This document shows positions 17,442-25,281 of a DNA stretch of 40,612 nucleotides, one piece after another; positions within the stretch are counted from its first letter, which is position 1, and every line of letters starts with the position of its first letter. The notes beneath the pieces are model-generated. The model made no database searches. It saw nothing but the letters and a program-made list of their open reading frames with translations, and was not told where the DNA came from. The stretch comes from Bacillota bacterium (GTDB lineage Bacteria; Bacillota; Clostridia; Christensenellales; Aristaeellaceae). A program made the translations under genes and the position numbers. The stretch is from contig JAKPNM010000115.1 of NCBI GenBank assembly GCA_029548395.1, positions 1 to 40,612 on the forward strand, written 5' to 3'.

Positions 17442-17789
17442 TCAGCCCTTGTCCTCCATAATAGTTTCAATTTCAGCGGCTTCCGGGCGCCCGGTTTTCT
17501 CATGGTGAATGGCCAGCAGCCTGTCCGCCAGCCCGCAGGGTTTGACAGCACCTGCCGCCATGCCGGGTCGCCCACAGGCCCTTCCCAGCACACCCTCATC
17601 CAACAGCATAACCTGTACCCGATGATGATTGCAAGCATTCTGCACTTTCTTTACTGTATTGGCGCTGGCCGTTTCATCCAGCAGTGCCAGCGCGGCCTTG
17701 CCATCGCGAATCAGTGTCAGCGTCATTTGAGCGCCGGGTACCAGCTTCCCTGCACGAAAAGCCAGCCCAAGCAAGCCGCTAACAGCCAC
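17442..17789 (-). CDS. ylxQ: L7Ae/L30e-family RNA-binding protein YlxQ
   Basis: A small protein of the L7Ae/L30e/S12e kink-turn-binding superfamily, usually found between rnpM and infB; its exact role is not settled. The track start at 17873 is inside rnpM. A GTG at 17789 with GGGGGA upstream gives 115 residues, beginning VAVSGLLGLAFRAGKLVPGA, which fits the family N-terminus. The central part (GKAALALLDETASANTVKKV) matches the L7Ae pattern in which a strand is followed by a D.S.NT-KK helix. It overlaps rnpM by 11 bp and abuts infB. Confidence 0.88.
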   Translation of the reverse strand: MAVSGLLGLAFRAGKLVPGAQMTLTLIRDGKAALALLDETASANTVKKVQNACNHHRVQVMLLDEGVLGRACGRPGMAAGAVKPCGLADRLLAIHHEKTGRPEAAEIETIMEDKG

Positions 17790-18069
17790 GCGCTTCCCCC
17801 TTGAGCTTGCTGGCAGCAATCTGTCCCGCAAGCTGTTGTGTGATCTCAGGAGAAATGGTGCGGTCCAGCGCACGGTCTAGCTGGCGCAGTTTGACTGCCC
17901 GGTTTAGGCAGCCCTCCTCAGGACACACGTAAGCGCCGCGCCCAGACTTCTTCCCGGTAAAATCGATGAGGATCGTGTCCTCCGGCGTGCGCACCACACG
18001 CAGCAGCTCTCTCTTGGGCTTCATTTCCCTGCAGCCAACGCACATGCGCATGGGGATTTTTTTTGGCAT
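17779..18069 (-). CDS. rnpM: RNase P modulator RnpM (YlxR family)
   Basis: A 96-residue basic protein of the YlxR/DUF448 family. Members of this family in Bacillus bind RNase P RNA and modulate its activity. The hallmark N-terminus MRMCVGCREMKPKRELLRVV with the CxxC pair is present, followed by TGKKSGRGAYVCPEEGCLNRAVK. It sits in the standard position between nusA and ylxQ, 16 bp after nusA. Confidence 0.95.
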   Translation of the reverse strand: MPKKIPMRMCVGCREMKPKRELLRVVRTPEDTILIDFTGKKSGRGAYVCPEEGCLNRAVKLRQLDRALDRTISPEITQQLAGQIAASKLKGEARGC

Positions 18070-18085
18070 TCGGCGTCCTTCCTGT

Positions 18086-19246
18086 TTAGTCGTTCAGTCT
18101 GCCGTCATCCATGGGATAGCCCTCATCAAGGAAAGCTTGATCCATCATGGCTTGATCCTGATAAGCCTGCTGCTGAATAAGCTCATCAAACTGGCTCTGG
18201 GACTTGATGTCAATCTTCCATCCGGTCAGCTTGGCGGCCAGGCGGGCATTTTGTCCCTCCTTGCCGATGGCCAGGGACAACTGCATATCAGGCACCACCA
18301 CCCGGCATATCTTCTCTTCATCGGAAATAAACACGCTGACCACATGGGCGGGATTGAGCGCATTGGCGACAAATTCAGCCGGATCAGGCGACCACTTGAT
18401 GATGTCGATCTTCTCGTTTCGCAGCTCGCTGACCACCTTCTCCACCCTTGAGCCGCGGGGGCCCACGCAGGCGCCCACAGGATCGATCATCGGATCCATC
18501 GAATACACGGCAATCTTGGTACGGCTGCCAGCCTCGCGCGCAGTGGAACGAATCTGTACTACACCAGTGGCGATTTCAGGCACTTCCATTTCAAACAAAC
18601 GACGCACCAAACCCGGATGGATACGGCTGACATACACCTGGGGCGCGCGCTGGTAATCGCTGCCGGAACGGCGTACCTTGAGCACATAAACCTTCAAATG
18701 ATCGCCATCACGATAGCTTTCCCCGGGGATGTATTCACTGCTTTCCATAATGCCTTCTGTGCGGCCCAGTTCCAGGTAGGTGGCCTTGGGCTCTACGCGC
18801 TGAACGATGCCGGTGAGAATCTCGTTTTCCTTTTCAATGTACTCATCATAAATCTTGCCGCGTTCGGCTTCGCGAATTTTTTGCACCAGCATCTGCTTGG
18901 CAGTCTGTGCGGCTACACGGCCAAAGTTGTCCGGCGTGACATCAATCTCCACAATGTCGCCCACATGATAATTAGGGTTGATGGCCAGCGCCTTCTCCAG
19001 CGAAATCTGCATATCCGGCTCCTCAACTTCATCAGCGACCACCTTGCGCAGGAAAACCTGAGCACCCTCCTTGCGGGACAACCGCACCACCAGGTTCTGG
19101 ATCACCGCGCCGCTTTGGCGGTTGTTGCGTCTATAGGCAGCCTTCAGCGCCTCCTCGATGGTGTCGATCAGCACTTCTTCATTCATGTCCTTTTCACGTG
19201 CCAGCAGTGAAATGGCCTCCATAAGGTCTATCTTGGGCTCACTCAT
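18086..19246 (-). CDS. nusA: Transcription termination/antitermination factor NusA
   Basis: Binds RNA polymerase and nascent RNA, affecting pausing, termination and antitermination. The 386 residues contain the N-terminal polymerase-binding domain (to about residue 125, KIREAERGKIYDEY), an S1 domain (about 130-200, GIVQRVEPKATYLELGRTEG) and two KH domains with DPVGACVGPRGSRVEKVV and LSLAIGKEGQNARLAAKL. It lacks the acidic repeats of proteobacterial NusA, as expected for Firmicutes. GGAGGAAAG precedes the ATG, and the start overlaps the rimP stop by 8 bp. Confidence 0.98.
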   Translation of the reverse strand: MSEPKIDLMEAISLLAREKDMNEEVLIDTIEEALKAAYRRNNRQSGAVIQNLVVRLSRKEGAQVFLRKVVADEVEEPDMQISLEKALAINPNYHVGDIVEIDVTPDNFGRVAAQTAKQMLVQKIREAERGKIYDEYIEKENEILTGIVQRVEPKATYLELGRTEGIMESSEYIPGESYRDGDHLKVYVLKVRRSGSDYQRAPQVYVSRIHPGLVRRLFEMEVPEIATGVVQIRSTAREAGSRTKIAVYSMDPMIDPVGACVGPRGSRVEKVVSELRNEKIDIIKWSPDPAEFVANALNPAHVVSVFISDEEKICRVVVPDMQLSLAIGKEGQNARLAAKLTGWKIDIKSQSQFDELIQQQAYQDQAMMDQAFLDEGYPMDDGRLND

Positions 19247-19739
19247 GTCTTTCCTCCTCCTGATATGTGCCGGTTTCCTCCAGCATGCTCAAATCCACAC
19301 TGCGGCGCATCAGCGCCACTTCCTTGCGCAAGAACCGTTTTTCTCCCTGTGCTGTCTGCACGACCCAGGCATCCGCGTCCAGCCGTAGCAAAATGCCAGT
19401 GAACTCCTTTCGCCCATCCTGGGCACGAAACAGCTTGACCTCCACCGTCTGACCGGCTGCCTTTTCCGCATCGCGCTCGTTCCTGATCGGCCGGTCAAGC
19501 CCGGCGGAGCAAACCTCCAGAAAATCATAATTGATCTTCTCAAACAGCGGCATCACAGCGCGGTGAAAGGCCTCACAGTCATCCAGCGTGATACCGCCGG
19601 GCTTGTCCAGGTAAACACGCAGGTACATGCCTGTCGCTTCCTTTTCAAATGCGGTTTCCAGGTGTTCATAGCCCATGGATTCCGCCAGCATCCGGCTGAT
19701 GCGTTTTGCCTGTTCTACCGGACGGGTCTTCTTCGCCAT
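19239..19739 (-). CDS. rimP: Ribosome maturation factor RimP
   Basis: Assists 30S subunit assembly. The track start at 19820 reads into the leader. Two adjacent ATGs (19742, 19739) follow GGGGAG; spacing favours 19739, giving 166 residues. Family features are an N-terminal alpha/beta domain (VYLDKPGGITLDDCEAFHRA), the conserved YDFLEVCSAGLDRPIRNERD (the V-S-S/C-PG-LDRPL-like motif) and a C-terminal SH3-like domain (LRLDADAWVVQ...). First gene of the rimP-nusA-infB operon. Confidence 0.95.
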   Translation of the reverse strand: MAKKTRPVEQAKRISRMLAESMGYEHLETAFEKEATGMYLRVYLDKPGGITLDDCEAFHRAVMPLFEKINYDFLEVCSAGLDRPIRNERDAEKAAGQTVEVKLFRAQDGRKEFTGILLRLDADAWVVQTAQGEKRFLRKEVALMRRSVDLSMLEETGTYQEEERHE

Positions 19740-19751
19740 CATTGCTCCCCG

Positions 19752-19840
19752 TAAAATAAAAAACTGGGTTATGCCGCGTTTTTGCAAGGGCGAAAGCAAG
19801 CACAGCCTCGCGATTTGCACAACGCGTCACCCACTTTTCT
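19752..19840 (-). ncRNA. Structured rimP leader (rimP-leader-like attenuator candidate)
   Basis: The minus-strand 5' region before rimP folds into a long-range stem: AAAAGTGGGT near 19838-19829 pairs with ACCCAG-TTTTTT near 19769-19758. Further CGCG/CGCG, TGCAA/TTGCA and GCGA/TCGC pairs lie inside it, and it ends in TTTTTTATTTT. It resembles an intrinsic terminator in the mRNA leader, which is the general design of rimP-leader RNAs reported in Firmicutes. A covariance-model match was not tested. Confidence 0.45.
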
Positions 19841-19886
19841 TCGTTACGTACCCCTCTTTCGCGGTTGCAGTATCAGTTGCTGTATC

Positions 19887-19915
19887 ACTATACCATGGAG
19901 TGCACGCAAAGACAA
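19887..19915 (-). promoter_or_regulatory. Candidate promoter of the rimP-truB operon
   Basis: In the 404-bp gap between rimP and tyrS, the minus strand has TTGTCT (19915-19910) and TATAGT (19892-19887) with 17-bp spacing, about 140 bp upstream of rimP. An isolated TATAAT at 19935-19930 has no matching -35. The rest of this gap holds the rimP leader and the tyrS promoter; between about 19940 and 20070 I see nothing else. Confidence 0.5.
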
Positions 19916-20073
19916 GTAAAATACTACAAATTATAGCAATTATCGGCAATGATTATCGGCAGTGTCTTGGCAATACCGGGTTGATCGGTATCTGATCATA
20001 CCGAATTTTGCTTGTCGTTTTCTCTTAGCTGGATGAGCAATCTCAGGGGGGCAATCTCAAGCCCGCTCTTTCC

Positions 20074-20103
20074 TTGACAGTTTCATGTCATGGATTCTAT
20101 AAT
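20074..20103 (+). promoter_or_regulatory. tyrS promoter
   Basis: Perfect TTGACA (20074-20079) and perfect TATAAT (20098-20103) separated by 18 bp. The predicted leader is only about 35 nt, too short for a T-box riboswitch. Confidence 0.85.
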
Positions 20104-20143
20104 CATGCAGAATAAACACTTATCAACAGATCGGAGGCGCCCC

Positions 20144-21370
20144 ATGCATATCCTGGATTCCCTGAAAGAGCGCGGCCTGATTGCTCAGACCACTTTTGAA
20201 GAGGAGCTCTACGAGCAACTGGAGCGCGAACCCACCACATTTTATGTCGGTTTTGACCCAACAGCGCCAAGCCTGCATTTCGGCCATTTTATTCCGGTCA
20301 TTGCCATGCGCCACATGCAGCAAGCCGGCCATATCCCCATTGCCCTGGTGGGCGGGGGCACGGTGCAGGTAGCTGACCCCACCGGCAAGACAGAGCTTCG
20401 CCAAATGCTCTCACTTGAAACCATCGCCTACAATGCTGAAAAAATCCGTCAGCAGTTGTCGCGCTTTATCTGTTTTGATGATGACAAGGCGCTGATGGTC
20501 AACAACGCAGACTGGCTGGTTCCTTTGCAATACCTGCCTTTCCTGCGCGAGATCGGTCCCCTGTTTTCCGTCAACCGCATGCTGACAGCCGAGGCTTACC
20601 GCCTGCGCATGGAAAAAGGCCTGACCTTTCTGGAATTCAACTATATGATTATGCAGGCTTATGACTTCCTTGAGCTGTTCCGCCGCTACGGATGCCGTCT
20701 GCAAATGGGCGGGGATGACCAGTGGAGCAACATTCTGGCCGGCGCGGATCTGATTCGCCGCAAGGAGCAGGAAGCCGCCTTTGCCTGTACCCTTACCCTG
20801 CTGCTCAACTCCGAAGGCCAGAAAATGGGGAAAACTGAACGCGGCGCCCTGTGGCTGGATGCCGACATGTGTTCTCCATATGAATTTTACCAGTACTGGC
20901 GGAACATTGCTGACAGCGATGTGGAAAAATCCCTGGCCATGCTTACCTTTCTGCCCATGGACGAGGTGCGCCGCCTGGGCGCGCTGGAAGGCGCCGCCAT
21001 CAACGAGGCCAAGACGATCCTGGCATATGAAACCACAAAGCTTGTGCACGGCGAGAAGGAAGCGCAAAAAGCGCAACTGGCTTCCGCCGCGCTGTTTGCC
21101 GGCGGGCAGGTCATGGACGATGTGCCAACCTATGAGCTGAGCATTTCCAAGTTGGAAGAGGACAACCGGCTGACTACCTTGTTGTTCCTGTGCGGATTGT
21201 GCCAAAGCCGTTCCCAGGCGAGGCAGATGGTGTCCCAGGGCGCCGTCACCGTGGGTGATCAAAAAGCGCAAAGCGTGGATCAGAGCCTGCTGGCAGAGGA
21301 CTTCCCGGCAGATGGTCTGCTGCTGCGCCGCGGCAAGAAAAACCACTGCCGCATCGTCCTCAAGCAATGA
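20144..21370 (+). CDS. tyrS: Tyrosine--tRNA ligase
   Basis: Charges tRNA-Tyr with tyrosine. The track start at 20090 overlaps the promoter; the ATG at 20144 with GGAGG upstream gives 408 residues. The class I HIGH motif appears as PSLHFGHF, the tyrosine pocket includes YVGFDPTAPS and YMIMQAYDFLELF, GGDDQWSNILAG is characteristic of TyrRS, and the KMSKS loop reads KMGKT. The C-terminal ~70 residues form an S4 RNA-binding domain (LCQSRSQARQMVSQGAVTVG). The unusually short leader means no T-box control. The stop overlaps the next gene by 4 bp. Confidence 0.98.
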   Translation: MHILDSLKERGLIAQTTFEEELYEQLEREPTTFYVGFDPTAPSLHFGHFIPVIAMRHMQQAGHIPIALVGGGTVQVADPTGKTELRQMLSLETIAYNAEKIRQQLSRFICFDDDKALMVNNADWLVPLQYLPFLREIGPLFSVNRMLTAEAYRLRMEKGLTFLEFNYMIMQAYDFLELFRRYGCRLQMGGDDQWSNILAGADLIRRKEQEAAFACTLTLLLNSEGQKMGKTERGALWLDADMCSPYEFYQYWRNIADSDVEKSLAMLTFLPMDEVRRLGALEGAAINEAKTILAYETTKLVHGEKEAQKAQLASAALFAGGQVMDDVPTYELSISKLEEDNRLTTLLFLCGLCQSRSQARQMVSQGAVTVGDQKAQSVDQSLLAEDFPADGLLLRRGKKNHCRIVLKQ

Positions 21371-22026
21371 GTATCACCGGCGATTATTTCACCCTGGCCG
21401 CCCCGGGAATCCATGAATTTATCGTGCGCAAAAGCCGCTTCATCGGCCAGGCTGCACCGGTCGAAAGTGAGGAAGCCGCGCTTTCTTTCCTGCGCGACAT
21501 CAGGGAGGGGCACAAAACAGCCACCCACCACTGCTTTGCCTATATCATTGGCGCCAATGCCGGGCTGATGCGCTATCAGGATGATGGAGAGCCACAGGGA
21601 ACAGCCGGTATCCCTATTTTAGAAGTTCTCAAGAAAAACAGCCTTGTTAACTGCGCATGTATGGTCACGCGCTATTTTGGCGGCGTGTTGCTGGGCGCAG
21701 GCGGACTGACGCGCGCCTACAGCGCGGGCGCGGCAGGCGCTGTCAAAGCAGCCGGCGTTGTCACAGCCCAGGTATCACAGCGCCTGAATACACGGATTGC
21801 TTACCCTTATTGGGATGTGATCAACTACACCCTCGGCAGGCTTCCGGTGTGCGCGGTAACGCCTTCGTTTAGCGATCAGGTCGATTTACAGCTGATTGTG
21901 CGCGAACGGGACGCGCAGGGGGTAGTCAAAGAACTGACTGCCCTGAGCGAGGGCAGCGCGCGCTTTACCCTGTCCGATCCCTTCCACCACTTATGGGAAC
22001 TTCCGGATAATCGGGCTGAGGTTTAG
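21367..22026 (+). CDS. YigZ/IMPACT family protein
   Basis: A 219-residue member of the UPF0029/IMPACT family. The N-terminal domain (about 1-125) carries KSRFIGQAAPVESEE, HHCFAYIIG and DDGEPQGTAGIPIL followed by MVTRYFGGVLLGAGGL, all diagnostic. The C-terminal domain is the EF-G-V-like DUF1949 type. Eukaryotic IMPACT inhibits Gcn2; the bacterial role is not established. Its ATG overlaps the tyrS stop (ATGA), so the two are translationally coupled. Confidence 0.95.
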   Translation: MSITGDYFTLAAPGIHEFIVRKSRFIGQAAPVESEEAALSFLRDIREGHKTATHHCFAYIIGANAGLMRYQDDGEPQGTAGIPILEVLKKNSLVNCACMVTRYFGGVLLGAGGLTRAYSAGAAGAVKAAGVVTAQVSQRLNTRIAYPYWDVINYTLGRLPVCAVTPSFSDQVDLQLIVRERDAQGVVKELTALSEGSARFTLSDPFHHLWELPDNRAEV

Positions 22027-22042
22027 GGCGTTTCTGCCTTCA

Positions 22043-22076
22043 ACAAAACAGCAAGCCGGCTCTGTGGCCAGCTTTT
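22043..22076 (-). terminator. Terminator between convergent yigZ and HAD genes
   Basis: On the minus strand AAGCTGGC-CACAGA-GCCGGCTT forms an 8-bp stem (one G-T pair) followed by GCTGTTTTGTT, ending the HAD transcript. On the plus strand the stem has one mismatch and a short T-run, so it may act weakly in both directions. Confidence 0.5.
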
Positions 22077-22094
22077 GCATCAGACAACGCGCCT

Positions 22095-22937
22095 TCATGT
22101 TTCATCAAAGCAGTATTTGGCAATCGCGCGGCCCACGCCATCCTCGCTATTGGATGTGGTGATCGCATCGGCCTGGCGTTTGATGTCCTCCCCGGCATTG
22201 CTCATGGCAATTCCCAGACCAGCCCAGCGCAGCATGGGCAAATCGTTGCTGTGATCGCCAAGCGCCATTGTCTTTTCCTGCGGGATACCCAGCTTGCGTG
22301 CCAGCACAGCCAGGCCGAGACCTTTATTGGCCTGGTTGGACATAATTTCCAGGTTGTGACGTCCGGACTGGGACACCTCAATGCCCGGGATACGATCAAA
22401 ACATTCCCGGCCGATCTGCAGAACATTATCCATATTCTCAGGGAAAAATGCGAAAAACTTGTAAATAGACCGCGTCAGCGCCGCACGGCAGGCATCTTCC
22501 CCATAAGAATATATGACCCTCCTCTTCTTCAGCTTGCTCAAATGCTCTTCGTCAGCTTCGGAGATGTGGTGGCGGTCATTCTCCCGCCGTGTGTCTACCG
22601 TGCCCGGTCCAAAGATATAATAACCAACGTCCAGCGCCTCCAGCCGTTCAAACACCGCGCGTGCCGTATCCTTTTCCATTATGACTTCATGGACGCGCTC
22701 GCCGTAGGGCGAAAGCTCCACCACCGCGCCATTGGCGCTGATAATCGGACAGACAATGCCGTTGTCCAGCATCATCTGCGAAGCGTTCTCGGGAAAGCGT
22801 CCAGTCGCGGCAGCAAACACGAGCCCGGAAGCCTGCGCCTTATGGATCATCTGAAGGTTGTAGGGCGAAATGGATCCGTCAGGGCTGAACAGGGTGCCGT
22901 CAAAATCCGCGGCAATTAGACAAATGTCCTGTTTCAT
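22095..22937 (-). CDS. Cof-type HAD-superfamily phosphatase
   Basis: A cytoplasmic HAD hydrolase of the Cof (IIB cap) type acting on small phosphorylated metabolites such as sugar phosphates or flavin/PLP-type compounds. The ATG at 22937 (with AGGAG) replaces the track start at 22964 and gives 280 residues. Motif I is AADFDGTLFS with the nucleophile Asp, motif II lies in AAATGRF, the cap follows, and motifs III/IV are KGLGLAVLARKLG and ALGDHSNDLPMLRWAG. All catalytic residues are present. It lies 13 bp downstream of the broken rluA, same strand. Confidence 0.93.
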   Translation of the reverse strand: MKQDICLIAADFDGTLFSPDGSISPYNLQMIHKAQASGLVFAAATGRFPENASQMMLDNGIVCPIISANGAVVELSPYGERVHEVIMEKDTARAVFERLEALDVGYYIFGPGTVDTRRENDRHHISEADEEHLSKLKKRRVIYSYGEDACRAALTRSIYKFFAFFPENMDNVLQIGRECFDRIPGIEVSQSGRHNLEIMSNQANKGLGLAVLARKLGIPQEKTMALGDHSNDLPMLRWAGLGIAMSNAGEDIKRQADAITTSNSEDGVGRAIAKYCFDET

Positions 22938-22950
22938 TGGCAAACTCCTT

Positions 22951-23854
22951 TCAAAACGGCGCATCTATTTCAAAACGCCTGCCTCGCAGGCCAACGAGGG
23001 GACAGTCATCACGAAACCCCAGCGCGCTGGCACACAGCTTCAAACCCCTGGCACAATGCGCGCGGTTGGCTGCGCGGTCGCCATAGGCGTCATCCCCCAG
23101 CACCGGGGTGCCCGCAAAGGCCATGTGTGCGCGGATCTGGTGGGTACGGCCAGTATGGAGTGTGATGCGCAGGCGGCTGACCTCTCCGGGCGCCAATGTC
23201 TCATACTCTGTTGCAATCCGCCGGCTGCCGGGCCTTTCCCTGTCATAGATTTTCACCCGCGCCGCGGCTGCGTCCTTGACCAGCCAGGCGGTCAAAATGG
23301 AAGCGGGCGGCTGAGGCCTGCCCAAAACCAGGGCGGTATACTCCCTGTCTGCCCCGCCATGGCGAAACACCTCCGCAAGGGCATCCTGCGCCTGAGGATT
23401 CTGGGCCAGTATGACCAGGCCGCATGTCCGGTTGTCCAGACGGTGCACCAGACAAGGCGCTGTTCCCCCCTGCGCGCGCGTACGCGCCAGGCACTTGGCA
23501 CACCATCCAGCATTTCTTTAGTGTTCCCCCCTGCGCGCGCGTACGCGCCCATGCGATCAGGGATGCATGGGAGCTCGCGTTATCATCGGTATTCAATCCG
23601 GCGGGTTTGTTGACGACCAGGCAGTCTGCATCCTCATACACAACCGGTACTTCCTGCATTTGCACGCTGGTGAACACCGCCAGCTCATCCCCCGGCCGGA
23701 CCTGCACATTGCTGCTGACACGCAAGCCATTCAAACGGATGTCCCGCTGTTTGAGCGCCCGGTGAAGCGCTGCTCCCGGCAGCAGCGGCAACTCCCTGCC
23801 CAGGACGCCCAGCACGCTGCCGGCCTGCCTGGCGATCACACAAATCCTGCGCAT
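22951..23854 (-). pseudogene. RluA-family pseudouridine synthase, disrupted by a 61-bp insertion
   Basis: A large-subunit-rRNA-type pseudouridine synthase gene in two frames. The first part starts at ATG 23854 (GGAGG upstream) with an S4-like N-terminus (GAALHRALKQRDIRLNGLRV) and VVYEDADCLVVNKPAGLN. The second part continues at about 23460 with the catalytic HRLDNRTCGLV (Asp present) and GRTHQIRAHMAFAG. Between them a 28-bp segment occurs twice, 61 bp apart. Deleting 61 bp restores one frame of 280 codons that reads ARTRAQGGTAPCLVHRLD across the junction, a normal RluA sequence. As written, translation from the start stays in the wrong frame and loses the catalytic half. It may be a true mutation, a switchable state or an assembly error. 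Confidence 0.85.
23461..23549. repeat. 28-bp direct repeat flanking a 33-bp insert inside rluA
   Basis: The 28-bp sequence beginning TGTTCCCCCCTGCGCG occurs at 23461-23488 and 23522-23549, separated by 33 bp of unrelated sequence. Each copy contains the perfect 12-bp palindrome GCGCGTACGCGC and a run of six C. The period of 61 is not a multiple of three and causes the frameshift. Confidence 0.95.
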
Positions 23855-24062
23855 GCGCCCCTCCTTGACATCATACAGCTTGCATGAGTGTACGAGGCTG
23901 TTGCGCGGATGTCAAGAATGTATATTATTATCACATTTGTTTCATCATTCCATACAAAAACAATGAAAATACAGTAATGCGCTTGTATAAAATATCAATC
24001 ACCCCTACTATTTATTTCATATTCGCGTTCGCGCGATGTAAAAAAAAGGAGGTCAGGATGTC

Positions 24063-25193
24063 ATGAAAAAACGCTCACTGTTCACAATGTTGGTTGCGGC
24101 CGCCCTGCTGCTAAGCACCTTTGTCCCAGGCTTAGCGGAAGATGTTATCAAGATCGGCGGGATCGGCGTCCTGTCTGGGAAATATGGCATGTATGGACTG
24201 GCGGTCAAGGAAGGCGTCGACCTGTACGTCAAGCAGGTCAACGCCGCGGGCGGCGTGCTGGGCAAACAGGTGGAGGTTTATTGGGAAGACACCCAGGGCA
24301 ACGCGTCTGAAGCCATCAACGCCTATTTCAAGCTCAGCGAGCAGGGTATGGTCGCATACATCGGCGCTGTGCTCTCGGGCGAGTCCAAAGCCCTTGCCGA
24401 GGTCACGGCAGAAGACGGAGCTCCCCAGATTTCTCCTTCAGCAACCGACTATGATGTCACCACAGGCCGCCCCAACGTGTTCCGCACCTGTTTCCTGGAT
24501 CCCTTCCAGGCCAAGGCCATGGCGGATTTCATTGCCAACGAGGGTTTAAAATCCGTCGCTGTGCTGTATGACAATTCAAATGACTATTCACTGGGGCTGT
24601 TTGAGGCGTTTAAAGCCCAGTCTGAGAAGAATGGCTTGAGCGTAGTGGCCGCGGAATCCGCCGCCTTTGGCGACACCGATTACAAAACCCAGCTCACCAC
24701 GATCATGAATGCCAAGCCCGAGGCCGTCTTCCTGCCTTATTACGGAGCGGACGCTGCGCTCATCCTGGCGCAGGCCAATGAACTGGGTCTGAATGCCAAG
24801 TTCTTCGGCGCGGATGGCATCGCGGACATTGTCGAGTTGATTTCTGACAAAAATTTACTGACCAGTTTGATTTATACCGATCACTTCTCCGAAGGCGCTC
24901 AAAGCGAAGCTGCTCAGAAGTTTGTAGCGGATTATCAGGCTGAATACGGCAAGCTGCCCAGCATTTCCTTCTCCGCCACCGGCTATGACGCTGCCCAGGT
25001 GCTTTTGAACGCCATTGAGGCTGCCGGTTCCACCGAGCCCGACGCCATTGTCGCCGCGATCAAGGCCACCAACAGCACTGTGGTCTCAGGCAACATCACC
25101 TTCGATGACCACAATGACCCGGTCAAATCAATCTTCTTCCAAACCTTTGATTCTAAAGGCAACAAGCAGTTCATCCTTCAGGTGGATCCATAA
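24063..25193 (+). CDS. livK: ABC importer substrate-binding protein, branched-chain amino acid type
   Basis: A periplasmic-binding-protein type I (Leu/Ile/Val-binding, PF13458-like) protein, 376 residues. The ATG follows AAGGAGG. The signal peptide MKKRSLFTMLVAAALLLSTF ends near GLAED without a Cys, so it looks like a signal peptidase I substrate rather than a lipoprotein. The mature part starts VIKIGGIGVLSGKYGMYG and has AYIGAVLSGESKALAEV and SATDYDVTTGRPNVFRT, where family members bind the amino-acid backbone. It is the first gene of a livK-H-MG-F operon. The ligand could be Leu/Ile/Val, another amino acid, urea or an amide, since the family is broad. The 208-bp upstream region is AT-rich with several -10-like boxes but no convincing promoter. 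Confidence 0.93.
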   Translation: MKKRSLFTMLVAAALLLSTFVPGLAEDVIKIGGIGVLSGKYGMYGLAVKEGVDLYVKQVNAAGGVLGKQVEVYWEDTQGNASEAINAYFKLSEQGMVAYIGAVLSGESKALAEVTAEDGAPQISPSATDYDVTTGRPNVFRTCFLDPFQAKAMADFIANEGLKSVAVLYDNSNDYSLGLFEAFKAQSEKNGLSVVAAESAAFGDTDYKTQLTTIMNAKPEAVFLPYYGADAALILAQANELGLNAKFFGADGIADIVELISDKNLLTSLIYTDHFSEGAQSEAAQKFVADYQAEYGKLPSISFSATGYDAAQVLLNAIEAAGSTEPDAIVAAIKATNSTVVSGNITFDDHNDPVKSIFFQTFDSKGNKQFILQVDP

Positions 25194-25217
25194 GGCATCG
25201 GCATCCCAGCTATGGAA

Positions 25218-25237
25218 GGGGAGGAGTCATCCTCCCC
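25218..25237 (+). terminator. Stem-loop between livK and livH (partial terminator or mRNA stabiliser)
   Basis: GGGGAGGA-GTCA-TCCTCCCC is a perfect 8-bp hairpin 24 bp after the livK stop. It is followed by TGTCCTTGTATT, too T-poor for a strong terminator. It would let livK be expressed above the membrane genes. Confidence 0.45.
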
Positions 25238-25281
25238 TGTCCTTGTATTAATTCGACCATTTTATTAGAAGGGAGAAGAGG

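Noticed and set aside
20104-20143. Possible T-box riboswitch before tyrS
   Set aside because: The promoter leaves a leader of only about 35 nt, and no T-box sequence or specifier stem fits.
23855-24062. Specific promoter for the liv operon
   Set aside because: Several -10-like boxes (TATTAT at 23923, TATAAA at 23986) exist in AT-rich DNA, but none has a good -35 at proper spacing.
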